A stretch of DNA of 64,000 nucleotides from Bacteroidia bacterium. GTDB taxonomy: Bacteria; Bacteroidota; Bacteroidia; CAILMK01; JBBDIG01. Positions 1 to 9,830 of the stretch are shown here, piece by piece. How positions within the stretch are numbered: position 1 is the first letter of the stretch; every line of letters begins with the position of its first letter. The notes below the pieces were generated by a model that had not been told where the DNA came from, ran no database searches, and saw only the letters and a list, made by a program, of their open reading frames with translations. Position numbers and translations under genes: made by a program. The DNA lies in NCBI GenBank assembly GCA_040880525.1, contig JBBDIG010000042.1, positions 33,549 through 97,548 on the forward strand, given 5' to 3'.

Positions 1-444
1 ACTGTGGTGATCTGCACGATGACAGCATTGGTGATTCTCTTCACCGGCCGCCATGGCGGAGGCTATACAATGGAAGGCGCTGAGTTAACCTCCAATGCCT
101 TTGGGAGTATCATCACCTGGTTTCCGGAAGTTCTGGTGCTGATTATTTTCCTCTTCGCCTTCAGTACTATGATCTCCTGGTCTTATTACGGATTAAAGGC
201 CTGGACCTACCTGCTGGGAGGAAGTAAATGGGCCGATCTCAGTTACAAAATCCTGTTTCTTGGTTTCATTGTGCTGGGTGCTTCCAGTGGCCTGGGAGCC
301 GTTATTGATTTTTCTGACATGATGATCCTGGCAATGGCTTTCCCGAATATCCTGGGCCTGCTCATCCTGGCGCCTGAAGTTAAGAAAGACCTCCAGTCCT
401 ATCTCTCCCGCGTGAAGAGTGGCGCCATTAAACGCTATAAATAG
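1..444 (+). CDS. Alanine/glycine:cation symporter, C-terminal part (AgcS family)
   Basis: The reading frame is open at the window's left edge, so only the last ~148 residues of the protein are present. What remains holds several hydrophobic membrane segments and the stretch [17 protein letters not shown], which resembles the conserved ISWxYYGxxAxxYLxG region of sodium- or proton-coupled alanine/glycine symporters. A basic cytoplasmic tail ([12 protein letters not shown]...KRYK) follows the last helix, as is usual in the family. The role would be uptake of alanine or glycine across the inner membrane with a cation. The stop codon directly abuts the stop of the convergent Nudix gene. Family assignment is firm; the substrate is inferred. 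Confidence 0.85.
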   Translation, partial: TVVICTMTALVILFTGRHGGGYTMEGAELTSNAFGSIITWFPEVLVLIIFLFAFSTMISWSYYGLKAWTYLLGGSKWADLSYKILFLGFIVLGASSGLGAVIDFSDMMILAMAFPNILGLLILAPEVKKDLQSYLSRVKSGAIKRYK

Positions 445-1095
445 CTATCCGGCCTTTTTCCAGTTCTTCAGGATTTCTGCCAGTTCGCTTATCATCATGG
501 CGGTGGCTCCCCAAATCGTAAATTCATTCAATGCATAATATGGAGTCGTGAGTTTAAGTCCGCTCCATGTTGTGATCTGCTTTTCCTTTACAGTAGTTTC
601 CTGCACGAGGGCTTTGACCGGAACCGGGATAATCTCTGCAACCTCAAAGGGATCTGCACGGAAAGCAGGAACCGAAGCAGCATACGCCAGGACAGGCGTC
701 ACCAAAAAATTGCTGGGAGGAATATACAAGGGAGAAAGCTGGCCAAGCAGCCTTATTTCTTCACGTTGCACACCGATCTCTTCATTTGCTTCGCGAAGTG
801 CAGTGTGCACTACAGATTCATCGCCCTCCTCCATCCGGCCTCCGGGAAAAGCCACCTGCCCGCTATGCACGCCTTCATATACAGGACGCAGGATCAACGG
901 AACCATTACCTGCCCTGCCTCCGGATAAAACACCAGCAGAACGCCTGCCTGACGCGGATTTAACCTTCCTGCTGATTCCATCGTCCGCTCTCGTCTCCTC
1001 TGGGGTGCCATCCGGTATTGTACAGGTTCTCCCGGCAAAGGCTCAGAAAGCCGGTCCCGCATGTACATTAAGAAATCCTCAAAAAAGTGAGTCAT
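445..1095 (-). CDS. Nudix hydrolase, CoA pyrophosphatase-like (NudL type)
   Basis: A 216-residue protein with a complete Nudix box, G-x5-E-x7-REUxEExGU, at about residues 86-109 (REANEEIGV at its end). It is preceded by HSGQVAFPGG, a stretch typical of the NudL/YeaB subgroup that hydrolyses coenzyme A and its derivatives to phosphopantetheine and 3',5'-ADP. The catalytic glutamates of the REANEE segment bind the divalent metal. The protein looks cytosolic, with no signal peptide. It converges with the symporter gene and leaves no intergenic bases. Substrate preference is inferred from the subgroup motif; a general nucleoside-diphosphate-linked hydrolase is the alternative. Confidence 0.88.
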   Translation of the reverse strand: MTHFFEDFLMYMRDRLSEPLPGEPVQYRMAPQRRRERTMESAGRLNPRQAGVLLVFYPEAGQVMVPLILRPVYEGVHSGQVAFPGGRMEEGDESVVHTALREANEEIGVQREEIRLLGQLSPLYIPPSNFLVTPVLAYAASVPAFRADPFEVAEIIPVPVKALVQETTVKEKQITTWSGLKLTTPYYALNEFTIWGATAMMISELAEILKNWKKAG

Positions 1096-1243
1096 ATAAT
1101 TTTAATTCCTGAAAAGTCGCGAAATTCTCTGATAACAAAAGTTGATATACCGGTGCGATTAACATTGTGGCAGGAAATGATGTTTTATGGGGCATTGAAT
1201 AAGCCAATCTTCAATTTCTGTTTTAATACTTAGTTTTTAACGT

Positions 1244-4200
1244 ATGAATATTTCAATAAGAGCAAAACTGGCAATCCTCATCCTGGTCCTCTTAATACCG
1301 GTTATTTTTATTGGTGTAAATAAAATTTATGAAGAATATAATTTTAGAATAAAGCTTCGGGCCGTACAGGAGCACGTAAATGAAACCAAAATCATAGCAC
1401 GCTTTATCCATGAACTTGAACAAGAACGTGCCCTCTCCCTGGTATACCTGGCAGCCGCAACCCATAGCAATCTGAAAGCACTGCATGCTCAGCGCGAACA
1501 AACAGATATAGTCTTCCAAAAGATATGGACAAATGAAGCTATAAGCCAAGACAATATCCTATACACAGTGCAGGATAAACTGCTAATGTCCCGCGATCAA
1601 ATTGATAAACATTCCATCTCAAATACAGAAGCAGAAAAGGATTTTATTGAAATGGCAACCCTGCTTATTGAGAACGCAATAAATAAAGCAAACCTATCTT
1701 CCATCCATGATCTACAAGTCCGAGATGATATTAAAACCCATTTCCATCTGGTGGAAGGGAAAGATGAGTTCGGCAAGTTGCGCATTTCGATCCTTCGTTT
1801 TGCCGACTTAAATGACACGCTGTTTTTCGACCCTCTGAAATTTGCTCAGCGCAAAGGTGCATTCAACACCTACATGAAGGAATTTGAGCGCACGGCACCG
1901 GCTGAAGTGTTGAATGTTTATGAATCGCTCACACAATTGCCGGAATATACTTCTGTATTAAATCTTACTGATTCCATTTATGCAGAAGAATTTCTCTCCA
2001 TGAATATGGGCATTCAGCAGGTATATCCCCAATTGGAGGAAGCTATGAGCCTTTTAAGGCAGGCTGAGGAGTTTTCGATGAACCATCTCATTGACCGGGT
2101 TAAAAACCAGATCGCTGAAACTGACCGGCTATTGTGGTTAGTTTCCGTGATGATCCTGCTTTTATTGGCCGCTGCCATATTTCTGAGCTGGACCATCTTC
2201 AGCACCATCAGTATTTCGGTAAAACGGCTTAAAAAGGGTGCCCGCAAAGTAGCTGTCGGGGATAATAACACAAACATCACAGTCGCATCAGGAGATGAAT
2301 TAGGAGAACTGGCCGCGATTTTCAATGACCTTGTGCGCAATAACCAGATCCTTGCGGAGCGCGCTGACCAGATCGGTGAAGGAAACTATGAACTACCGGT
2401 TCCCGTACGCAGCGAAAAGGATGAGCTTGGGAATGCCCTGGATAAAATGCGGCTGAACCTGAAAGAACTTTCTGAGAAAGACCGCAAACGACATTATATC
2501 CTCGAAGGCATCATTTCTCTCAATGAAACTTTACAGACCTTTCAAAATCTTGATGACATATCTCAGCCCGCCCTGAATGTGCTTTGCGAATATTCCAATG
2601 CCCGCGTGGGTGGCCTCTACCTCACCAATGGACAGGATGATGAACACCTGACGCTAAAAGGAACTTACGCCATAAACCGTGAAAAGGTGGAAGCACCGGA
2701 AATTGATACCAGAACCGGGCTGGTGGCGCAGTCACTACAAAAACAGGAAGCCATATTGATTGAGGATGCTCCCCCTGACTACATTAAAGTAACCTCCGGC
2801 CTGGGCAGCGCTCCGCTGAAACACCTGATGATATTGCCGCTGCTTCATGAAACGGCTGTGGTTGGCGCCATTGAAGTAGGCTCTATCAATGGCTTCACCG
2901 CTGCGGAACAGGAATTCCTGCGGCAGGCGGCTGAGAAAATTTCCGTGGCATTTTATACGCTGAGTGCAAACCAGCGCCTGCAAACACTCCTGGGAAAAAC
3001 TCAGCAACAGACAGAGGAACTGCGTACACAAGAGGAAGAATTGCGGCAAACCAATAAGGAATTGCGCCAGAAGGCCGAAATGCTACAACAATCAGAAGAA
3101 GTGCTGAGAACACAACAGGAAGAACTGCGGCAAACCAACGAAGAGTTGGAAGGACAAACACAGCGTCTCCGCGCATCAGAAGAAGAAATGAAAACCCAGC
3201 AGGAGGAACTGCAGGAAAAAAATACGCAGCTTGAGGAAAAAACGCAGCAGCTTGAAGAGCAGAATGAGGAGATGCAACGCAAAAATCGCGAGCTGGAAAA
3301 TGCAAGAAAAGATATTGACAGGAAAGCACGCGAACTCGAAGTAACCGGAAAGTATAAATCAGAATTCCTTGCGAACATGAGCCATGAACTTCGTACGCCC
3401 CTCAACAGCATCCTCATCCTGGCGCGCCTCCTCACCGATAACAAGAACAACTCGCTCTCAGAGAAACAGGTGGAATTTGCACAGATGATCCATCAGTCCG
3501 GCAATGACCTGCTCAGGCTCATCAATGAAATACTTGATATTTCTAAAATAGAAGCAGGTAAAGTGGAATTAAATCCTGAAGATATTAACCTCCGCGAACT
3601 GGACATTACGCAGGGACTGGAACAGGTTGCACAGCAAAGAAAGATTGACCTCAGCATAGAAAGGGATGAAAATCTGCCTCCATCCGTTTTTTCTGATAAA
3701 CATCGGCTGTTGCAGGTTTTGCGCAATTTGATTAGCAATGCTCTGAAGTTTACCCATGAAGGCGGAAAGGTTAAAGTGCAGATCAGCAAGGCACAAGAGG
3801 AAACTTACCGAAGCAGGCATTTGAATGAGGCAAAAGCCGTCATCGCTTTTTCGGTATCTGATACCGGGATCGGGATACCTGAAAACAAACGGGAGGCTAT
3901 ATTCCAGGCATTTCAGCAAGCCGAATCTTCCATCAGCCGAAATTATGGCGGAACCGGCCTGGGGCTCTCCATCAGCCGCGAAATCACTACTTTGCTGGGC
4001 GGCCAAATAGACCTTGAAAGCGAAGTGGGAAAAGGAAGCACTTTTACGCTGATGATCCCGGACCGGATCCCGGATGAAATTATTCAGGATCTGACAGAAA
4101 AAGAGACATCAAATACTGAAGAGGCAGCAGCAGCCGCGCAGCCAGAAAACGCTCCGCTTCCCGTCCCGGCTTATGAAAGCGCTCCGACAAAACAAATTGA

Positions 4201-5437
4201 AGCACCAACAGTAAAAAACAATCCCGTTTTTAATTTTAAAGACAGCAGGGGAAACATTCAGCCGGATGACCCTGTAATCCTGATTTTGGAAAACGATCCT
4301 CAGTTTGCGCAAGTGCTCCATGAATTTGCGATAGGGCGAAGTTTTAAAACCCTGGTCTCAAACCAGGGAGATGAAGGTCTCCGGCTGGCTAAACAATACA
4401 AGCCGGAAGCGATCATTCTGGATCTGAACCTTGCCGAAGTGGACGGCTACACGGTACTGAATCGTCTGAAGTCGAATCCCGCACTTGTGAATATTCCTGT
4501 ACAGGTTTTATCCGGCCAGGACAAGGAGGAGTTAATTATGGGCATGGGAGCCGATGGATATGCAAGGAAACCGGTTGCGACCCATCAGCTTGAGCAACTC
4601 TTTAAAAACCTTAGTGAAAATCTAAATGAAGAAATTAAAAGTATATTGATAATAGAGGATAACGAAGTGCATAACAAAGCCATTGAAGAACTGATTTGCA
4701 GGCACGGCAGCCGGTGTTTGTCAGCGCTGAGTGGTGAGGAAGCGCTGGACGTGCTTGCGAAAGAGAAAATAGATTGCGTGGTGCTGGATCTTAATTTACC
4801 TGACATTAGCGGCTTCGACCTTCTGGAGCGAATTAAAAAGAAAGATCAGTTTAAGAACCTGCCATGTATCGTTTACTCAGGCAGAAATCTGACGCGTGAA
4901 GAGGAAAAGCGATTGAAAAAGCATTCAGGCGCCATCGTTTTAAAAACCGCCTTTTCTTACGACCGCCTCCTTGATGAGGTAAATCTGTTCCTCCACCATA
5001 TAGGAGCAGATTTGCCACAGGAAAAAACAGAAAAGCTGAAGCCATATATTCCTGAGAAAGCCCTGACCAATAAAAAAGTGGTGCTGGCTGATGATGACAT
5101 CCGGAATGTATACGCGCTTCACAACGTGTTGGAAGAAGAAGGAATGATCGTTTTTACCGCAGAGAATGGGAAAGAAGCGATTGACCTTCTGCACCGCGAA
5201 ATGGACATTGACATTGTTCTGATGGACATTATGATGCCGGTGATGGATGGATATGAGGCTATGCGAAAAATCAGGGAACAGGAAGAATTTGCCAGGTTGC
5301 CCATCATTGCCCTCACGGCCAAAGCCATGCGGGGTGATCGCGAAAAATGCATTGAGGCAGGAGCCTCGGATTATCTTGCCAAGCCCGTGGACAAGGAAAA
5401 ACTCATAGGATTAATGCGGGTTTTGCTATATCAATAG
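1244..5437 (+). CDS. Hybrid sensor histidine kinase with HAMP, GAF, coiled coil and three receiver domains
   Basis: A 1397-residue membrane-bound signalling protein. TM1 lies near residues 8-26. It is followed by a ~270-residue helical periplasmic domain whose start (FIHELEQERALSLVYLA) resembles the nitrate/nitrite-sensing (NIT) domain. TM2 is near 294-318, then HAMP, with a second HAMP-like segment near 365-415, then a GAF domain (~430-575). A long Glu/Gln-rich coiled coil (~580-705) leads to HisKA with the phosphorylated His near residue 714 (SHELRTPL) and an ATPase domain with DTGIGI and GGTGLGL. Three receivers follow, with acceptor Asp near 1060, 1182 and 1328. The receivers suggest an internal phosphorelay or cross-talk. 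It heads an apparent operon with CheR, CheB and a second kinase. The signal sensed is unknown; the NIT call is tentative. Confidence 0.93.
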   Translation: MNISIRAKLAILILVLLIPVIFIGVNKIYEEYNFRIKLRAVQEHVNETKIIARFIHELEQERALSLVYLAAATHSNLKALHAQREQTDIVFQKIWTNEAISQDNILYTVQDKLLMSRDQIDKHSISNTEAEKDFIEMATLLIENAINKANLSSIHDLQVRDDIKTHFHLVEGKDEFGKLRISILRFADLNDTLFFDPLKFAQRKGAFNTYMKEFERTAPAEVLNVYESLTQLPEYTSVLNLTDSIYAEEFLSMNMGIQQVYPQLEEAMSLLRQAEEFSMNHLIDRVKNQIAETDRLLWLVSVMILLLLAAAIFLSWTIFSTISISVKRLKKGARKVAVGDNNTNITVASGDELGELAAIFNDLVRNNQILAERADQIGEGNYELPVPVRSEKDELGNALDKMRLNLKELSEKDRKRHYILEGIISLNETLQTFQNLDDISQPALNVLCEYSNARVGGLYLTNGQDDEHLTLKGTYAINREKVEAPEIDTRTGLVAQSLQKQEAILIEDAPPDYIKVTSGLGSAPLKHLMILPLLHETAVVGAIEVGSINGFTAAEQEFLRQAAEKISVAFYTLSANQRLQTLLGKTQQQTEELRTQEEELRQTNKELRQKAEMLQQSEEVLRTQQEELRQTNEELEGQTQRLRASEEEMKTQQEELQEKNTQLEEKTQQLEEQNEEMQRKNRELENARKDIDRKARELEVTGKYKSEFLANMSHELRTPLNSILILARLLTDNKNNSLSEKQVEFAQMIHQSGNDLLRLINEILDISKIEAGKVELNPEDINLRELDITQGLEQVAQQRKIDLSIERDENLPPSVFSDKHRLLQVLRNLISNALKFTHEGGKVKVQISKAQEETYRSRHLNEAKAVIAFSVSDTGIGIPENKREAIFQAFQQAESSISRNYGGTGLGLSISREITTLLGGQIDLESEVGKGSTFTLMIPDRIPDEIIQDLTEKETSNTEEAAAAAQPENAPLPVPAYESAPTKQIEAPTVKNNPVFNFKDSRGNIQPDDPVILILENDPQFAQVLHEFAIGRSFKTLVSNQGDEGLRLAKQYKPEAIILDLNLAEVDGYTVLNRLKSNPALVNIPVQVLSGQDKEELIMGMGADGYARKPVATHQLEQLFKNLSENLNEEIKSILIIEDNEVHNKAIEELICRHGSRCLSALSGEEALDVLAKEKIDCVVLDLNLPDISGFDLLERIKKKDQFKNLPCIVYSGRNLTREEEKRLKKHSGAIVLKTAFSYDRLLDEVNLFLHHIGADLPQEKTEKLKPYIPEKALTNKKVVLADDDIRNVYALHNVLEEEGMIVFTAENGKEAIDLLHREMDIDIVLMDIMMPVMDGYEAMRKIREQEEFARLPIIALTAKAMRGDREKCIEAGASDYLAKPVDKEKLIGLMRVLLYQ

Positions 5438-5507
5438 TTAATGTTCCAATTCAAACACTTTTCCTGTTGTACCTATTAATATAACTACTAAAACAGGGAA
5501 ATGAATA

Positions 5508-6341
5508 TTGGAAACTCCTGCACTCATGCTATTGAATGATGATAAAATTGATCACCTGCTTCAGGAAGTTATAACCCACTATGGTTATGACTTCTGGGAC
5601 TATTCGCGGGCTTCTCTTTCCAGGCGCATCCGGAGGTTTATGGTGCAAAAACAGATCAGCACGATTGGGGAATTGGAAAAGCGGCTGCTCGAAAACGAGT
5701 TCTTCTTTGAGCTATTTGTGGAAGAACTGACGGTAAACGTTACAGAGATGTACCGCGACCCTACATTTTATCAGGCTGTGAAAAAGATCGTCATTCCGAA
5801 ACTGGCCACCTATCCATCGCTCAAAATATGGCATGCCGGCTGTTCCACAGGCGAGGAGGTTTACTCACTTGCCATCCTTCTGCATGAGGCCAACCTGCTG
5901 GAGAGAACCGTGATTTATGGCACAGACATCAATCAAAAATCACTGGAGCAGGGCCGCTCCGGCATTTTTCCGCTCCGGTACATGGATGAGTACAATCAAA
6001 ATTACAAGGAATCCGGTGGGGAAAGTGATTTGAAGGACTATTATAAAGGCCAGTATTCAGGGGCATTATTCCACCGGTTCCTCCGCGATAAGATCATTTT
6101 CTCGGCCCACAATCTGGTAAGCGATCAGTCATTCAATGAATTCAACTTCATAATCTGTCGCAACGTTCTCATTTATTTCAATAAAAAACTACAGAACAGG
6201 GTGATGAAGCTATTTTTAAATAGCCTGCCCGTATACGGTTTATTGGGTTTGGGATCCAAAGAATCGCTTACCCTTTCTGCTTACTTTCAAAATTTTGAGC
6301 CGGTAGTTCAGGAGGAAAGAATTTTCAGGAGAATATTATAA
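5508..6341 (+). CDS. cheR: CheR-type protein-glutamate O-methyltransferase
   Basis: A 277-residue SAM-dependent methyltransferase. The N-terminal helical CheR domain (SLSRRIRRFM) is followed by the SAM-binding loop WHAGCSTGEEVYSLAILL and the CRNVLIYF motif typical of CheR. It would methylate glutamates on a receptor or on the coiled-coil kinase upstream. No CheR-docking pentapeptide or classical chemoreceptor is visible nearby, so the target may be a histidine kinase rather than a flagellar chemoreceptor. The listed start is TTG with AGGGAA seven bases upstream; an in-frame ATG at 5526 is the alternative. It sits 70 bases after the hybrid kinase and 25 bases before cheB, consistent with one operon. 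Confidence 0.92.
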   Translation: METPALMLLNDDKIDHLLQEVITHYGYDFWDYSRASLSRRIRRFMVQKQISTIGELEKRLLENEFFFELFVEELTVNVTEMYRDPTFYQAVKKIVIPKLATYPSLKIWHAGCSTGEEVYSLAILLHEANLLERTVIYGTDINQKSLEQGRSGIFPLRYMDEYNQNYKESGGESDLKDYYKGQYSGALFHRFLRDKIIFSAHNLVSDQSFNEFNFIICRNVLIYFNKKLQNRVMKLFLNSLPVYGLLGLGSKESLTLSAYFQNFEPVVQEERIFRRIL

Positions 6342-6366
6342 AAATTTGAAATTGTAACACGGAAGA

Positions 6367-6924
6367 GTGGAGAAAATAATAGTCATAGGAGCCTCATTAG
6401 GCGGATTCGATATTTTCAGGAAAATTCTGGGGGGATTGCCTGCAGACTATCCCTGGCCGGTGGTGGCGGTGCAGCATCGCACCAAGTCGGGTCGCAATGA
6501 GCTCACTGAACTGCTACATCACGAGACCAGGATTTCAGTAAAAGAAGCTGAAGACAAAGAAAAGCCATTGCCTGGCACCGCTTATTTTGCTCCGGCCAAT
6601 TATCATTTGCTCATTGGGAAAGACCGCCACATGGCTTTGGATATTTCTGAAAAGCTGAACTACAGCCGCCCCAGTATTGACGCTTTATTCGAGTCGGCAG
6701 CGGAAGCCCTGGGGCAGGATCTGGTGGCCATTCTGCTTTCAGGGGCAAATCATGATGGCAGTGCCGGACTGAAAATGGTACAAGACCTTAGCGGAACCAT
6801 CATTGTACAAGACCCCGCTGAAGCTGATGCTCCCGAAATGCCCCTGGCCGGAATTGCAGCCGCAGATCCTGATCGTATTTATACCGTCAGCCAAATTTTG
6901 GATTACCTTTTATTGATTAAGTGA
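6367..6924 (+). CDS. cheB: CheB-type protein-glutamate methylesterase, catalytic domain only
   Basis: A 185-residue CheB catalytic domain with no receiver domain. The serine-hydrolase triad is visible: Ser10 (GASLGG), His37 (VQHRTKSG) and Asp130 (GANHDGSAG). It would remove the methyl groups added by the neighbouring CheR, or deamidate glutamine. Because the regulatory receiver is missing, its activity must be controlled in another way, possibly by phosphotransfer partners encoded beside it. The start codon is GTG at 6367. The gene ends exactly where the next gene begins (TGA then ATG), which implies translational coupling with the receiver-kinase. Confidence 0.92.
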   Translation: MEKIIVIGASLGGFDIFRKILGGLPADYPWPVVAVQHRTKSGRNELTELLHHETRISVKEAEDKEKPLPGTAYFAPANYHLLIGKDRHMALDISEKLNYSRPSIDALFESAAEALGQDLVAILLSGANHDGSAGLKMVQDLSGTIIVQDPAEADAPEMPLAGIAAADPDRIYTVSQILDYLLLIK

Positions 6925-8424
6925 ATGGTGAAGGATAGACACGAAGAGGAAAGTGTAAAAATACTTTTGGTAGATGATAAGCCTAAGAATTTATATGCAC
7001 TTGAAGAATTGCTTGCAGCCGATAACAGAACTATTCTCAAAGCGGGATCGGGCCGGCTGGCGCTGAAGATGGCGCTGCAGGAAGATGTTGCCCTCATCCT
7101 GCTGGACGTGCAGATGCCCGAAATGAGCGGCTTTGAGGTGGCTGAACTGCTCAAGGGTAATAACCGTACGCGCAATATTCCCATCATCTTCGTCACTGCC
7201 ATTAATAAAGAAGAGAAGTATGTGAAGCGCGGCTATGAATCAGGCGCGGTAGATTATCTCTTCAAACCTATAGACCCGGAGATCACAGCCGCTAAAGTTT
7301 CTGCTTTCATCAAGATCTTCCGGCAGCAAAAGGTACTGGAAGAGCAGAATAGGAGGATGGAAAAGCTTTCTATGCTGGTTCAAAATTCTGCAGATATAAT
7401 GTGCATTCTGAACAGTGATGACCTCACCATTGAGGAAGTGAACCCTTGCTGGAAAAACTATTTAGGGTATAGTACGGAAGAAGTGAAAGGCACCAATTTC
7501 CTCATTTACCTCGTGCAGGAAAAAGCCCCCGAAATCCGGGACCTGTTGAATCCCGCAAGTGCCGACAACAAAATAACATTGAACTACGATGCCGAAATGG
7601 TGGGAAAGGACGGCTCCCATAAATGCATCAACTGGAATTCGCGCTACAAGGACGGGCAGTGGTACAGCAATGGCCGGGACGTTGCAGAGCAGAGAGAAGT
7701 TCAGAAACACCGCGAAGAACTGGTGGAGCACCTGCAGCGAGCCAATGCCCAACTTGACCGGTACGCCCATACCATTGCTCACGACCTGAAAACACCCCTG
7801 CGCGGCATCAATTCGCTCACGCACTGGCTTGCCCATGATTACCGGGATAAATTTGATGAAGAGGGACAGGCCAAACTGGATCTCATCATCAGCCGCACCA
7901 CGTATTTATATAAACTCCTTGATGATATCCTGCTTTATTCCACACTGGACAAGGCCAATCTTGAAGATGCTGAATTGCAGGATCTGAATGACATTATTCA
8001 GGAGGAAATAAAAGCAATGAAAATTCCCGGGCATATTGAGGTAAAACTGGAAAACAAGCTGCCTAGTATCAATATGCTGCAAAAGCACGTAAGGCTCATT
8101 TTCCACCATCTCATCGCGAATTCAGTGAAGTTCATGGATAAAAGGAAAGGCATCATCCGCATCGCGTACAGAATAACAGAAAACCAGCCTGCAATTAGCA
8201 TTACTGACAACGGGACAGGGATTGAGCAGAAATATTTCACCAAGATCTTTGCATTATTTCAAACATTGAGTAATGATAACGAGGATATCTCAACGGGCGT
8301 TGGCCTTCCGGTCGTAAAAAAAGTTTTGGAACTATATGGCGCAGATATACGGGTTGACAGCAAAGTAGGCGAGTTCACCACATTTACCCTCAGCTTTCCG
8401 AAAGAGCGGGTAGAAGACCAATAA
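6925..8424 (+). CDS. Receiver-PAS-histidine kinase fusion
   Basis: A 499-residue cytosolic protein without membrane segments. An N-terminal receiver (acceptor Asp61, LLDVQMPEMSGF, and the conserved Lys in LFKPID) is followed by a PAS domain (~150-265), a HisKA helix with His286 (TIAHDLKTPLRG) and an ATPase domain with DNGTGI and the G2 segment STGVGLPVVKK. This order, receiver first, suggests a kinase whose input is phosphorylation by another kinase, most simply the large hybrid kinase upstream. It is the fourth and last gene of the signalling operon. No DNA-binding output domain lies in the window, so the final output is unknown. Confidence 0.92.
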   Translation: MVKDRHEEESVKILLVDDKPKNLYALEELLAADNRTILKAGSGRLALKMALQEDVALILLDVQMPEMSGFEVAELLKGNNRTRNIPIIFVTAINKEEKYVKRGYESGAVDYLFKPIDPEITAAKVSAFIKIFRQQKVLEEQNRRMEKLSMLVQNSADIMCILNSDDLTIEEVNPCWKNYLGYSTEEVKGTNFLIYLVQEKAPEIRDLLNPASADNKITLNYDAEMVGKDGSHKCINWNSRYKDGQWYSNGRDVAEQREVQKHREELVEHLQRANAQLDRYAHTIAHDLKTPLRGINSLTHWLAHDYRDKFDEEGQAKLDLIISRTTYLYKLLDDILLYSTLDKANLEDAELQDLNDIIQEEIKAMKIPGHIEVKLENKLPSINMLQKHVRLIFHHLIANSVKFMDKRKGIIRIAYRITENQPAISITDNGTGIEQKYFTKIFALFQTLSNDNEDISTGVGLPVVKKVLELYGADIRVDSKVGEFTTFTLSFPKERVEDQ

Positions 8425-8586
8425 GAATAATTCCGGCTGACAAGCTGCACTGTTCCGTGAAAATCTAATCCCACTGCTATCCGGATTTCCACCTTACGAT
8501 CCTCCTGAATGCCCTGCTCCGTAAGCGTATGATTTATTTCCTACGTTACGGGGCAGGGCGGGCATCGCTAAAAAACATGTGGCCAT

Positions 8587-8622
8587 AAAAAAACCGCCTT
8601 GCAACACAATGCTGCAAGACGG
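8587..8622 (-). terminator. Rho-independent terminator of the outer-membrane barrel gene
   Basis: Read on the minus strand, an imperfect GC-containing hairpin (arms near 8611-8622 and 8594-8605, with G-U wobbles) is followed by a run of seven T (the A run at 8587-8593). It lies about 38 bases downstream of the stop of the 8660-9274 gene. Confidence 0.75.
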
Positions 8623-8659
8623 CTCTTAACGTCAATTTCCCCTTTTTTTGTGCTGTAAT

Positions 8660-9274
8660 CTATTCATTAATAGGCACTGCCAGGTAAAGCTGCAGGACCG
8701 AGTTATTCGCACCGGTGCGAATCATTTCATTTCCATTTATAACCGCCATATCATCATTTTCAATAGAATTAAACCCACTGCTGTAGCGAAGGCCTAAATT
8801 GAAAGTATTGAAATTATATTCAAATCCTAATGCAAGACCGATATCCACACTGCTGAAATTGCTTTGGTCATTCAACTCCCAGGTCTCAGAAGTTTCTCTG
8901 TCCTCGCACCGGTAATTAACATGCGCCAGGTAAGAGAACTGCGGCCCAAAATGGAAATCGAGCCGGGGACTCACATCGAATATTACCAATAGCGGAATAT
9001 CGAGATAATCGAGCCGGGCGTTAATATTCTTGCCCTCTGAGGTAAATCTCGCTCCTTTCATTGAATACATCACTTCCGGCTGGATTGACCCGCTACCGTA
9101 TACGGGAATATTGAAGTACAATCCTGCATGGAATCCGGGCCTCATGTTTTGCGAAAAATCATTCAGGGAGAGGTTCGATAAATTTAATCCGCCTTTAGCA
9201 CCAAGATTTACCTGGGAAAAAGCAGGGACCGATACAATAAGGAACAGGGCGAGTGTGTGGATGAAGTATTTCAT
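8660..9274 (-). CDS. Outer-membrane beta-barrel protein (PorT-like family)
   Basis: A 204-residue protein with a cleavable signal peptide ending near Ala-Phe-Ser-Gln (residues 18-21). It is followed by alternating amphipathic strands typical of the small Bacteroidota barrel family (outer membrane protein beta-barrel domain): GAKGGLNLSNLS, FHAGLYFNIPV, LDIPLLVIF, GLALGFEYNF and the C-terminal VLQLYLAVPINE. The LDYLDIPLLV segment is characteristic. It is expected in the outer membrane with about eight strands. Members are common, and most have no assigned function. The gene stands alone with its own terminator. Confidence 0.82.
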   Translation of the reverse strand: MKYFIHTLALFLIVSVPAFSQVNLGAKGGLNLSNLSLNDFSQNMRPGFHAGLYFNIPVYGSGSIQPEVMYSMKGARFTSEGKNINARLDYLDIPLLVIFDVSPRLDFHFGPQFSYLAHVNYRCEDRETSETWELNDQSNFSSVDIGLALGFEYNFNTFNLGLRYSSGFNSIENDDMAVINGNEMIRTGANNSVLQLYLAVPINE

Positions 9275-9662
9275 GACTTTGTGTTTTAAAAATTTGAACG
9301 CCTACTAAAACTACGTACCTGTATTTGTGTGTTATTACGTACGTGCATATATAAGTATATTTTCGGATGCTTTGTTTAATAAAATTTAAATTTTCTGATG
9401 TAACGAAGGATTATTCTTTTGATAATCTGCATTTTGACACAGGCAAGGTGTCAAAATTTCTTGCGGTTTTTTCTTCGACATTCTGCCTACGTATTTAATG
9501 CTAACCTCTTCAGGTAAATACCGCTACAAAAGTCTGTCAGCCGATTAATTCCTTTGGCACTGAATAGCGGCCAGATAATTCAGATGTAAGGTTGCGGCAA
9601 CAGCTCCCGTATTTTAAGCTCCGCGGCCAGCTACTTTCGCTATCTCATTAAATCGGTGCACA
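9275..9662. other. Intergenic stretch without recognised gene
   Basis: 388 bases between the barrel gene, which is transcribed leftwards, and a small membrane-protein ORF. It is A/T-rich near 9310-9420. I saw no coding frame, RNA gene or convincing promoter in it. Confidence 0.5.
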
Positions 9663-9770
9663 ATGGACATAGCAAGTGCTCTTCTCGCCATCTTCATAGT
9701 CCTCTTCATCAGACTATGCTACGTTATCGTGCGAAACAGTATCCGTGAGATGAACAGATTGGAGGAGTAG
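9663..9770 (+). CDS. Small single-pass membrane protein, 35 residues
   Basis: An ATG-initiated 35-codon frame ending in TAG. Residues 5-25 form one hydrophobic helix (ALLAIFIVLFIRLCYVIV), followed by a charged tail (RNSIREMNRLEE). The topology is probably N-out/C-in by the positive-inside rule. I do not recognise the family. The call is supported by a second, related frame about 100 bases downstream (9866-10003) that shares the pattern hydrophobic-LFIRLxYV-x-IRExNR. A conserved repeated peptide is unlikely by chance. The gene is too short for ordinary gene callers. Function is unknown. Confidence 0.5.
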   Translation: MDIASALLAIFIVLFIRLCYVIVRNSIREMNRLEE

Positions 9771-9830
9771 CCAATATTTACAATGTACCAGGCCCCAGCT
9801 ATCAGTGAAAGCTTACTCCCAGTGCAGGAG

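Noticed and set aside
2895..3450. Long minus-strand frames opposite the hybrid kinase coiled coil
   Set aside because: They are serine/cysteine/leucine-rich shadows of a repetitive Glu/Gln-rich coding strand and have no domain character.
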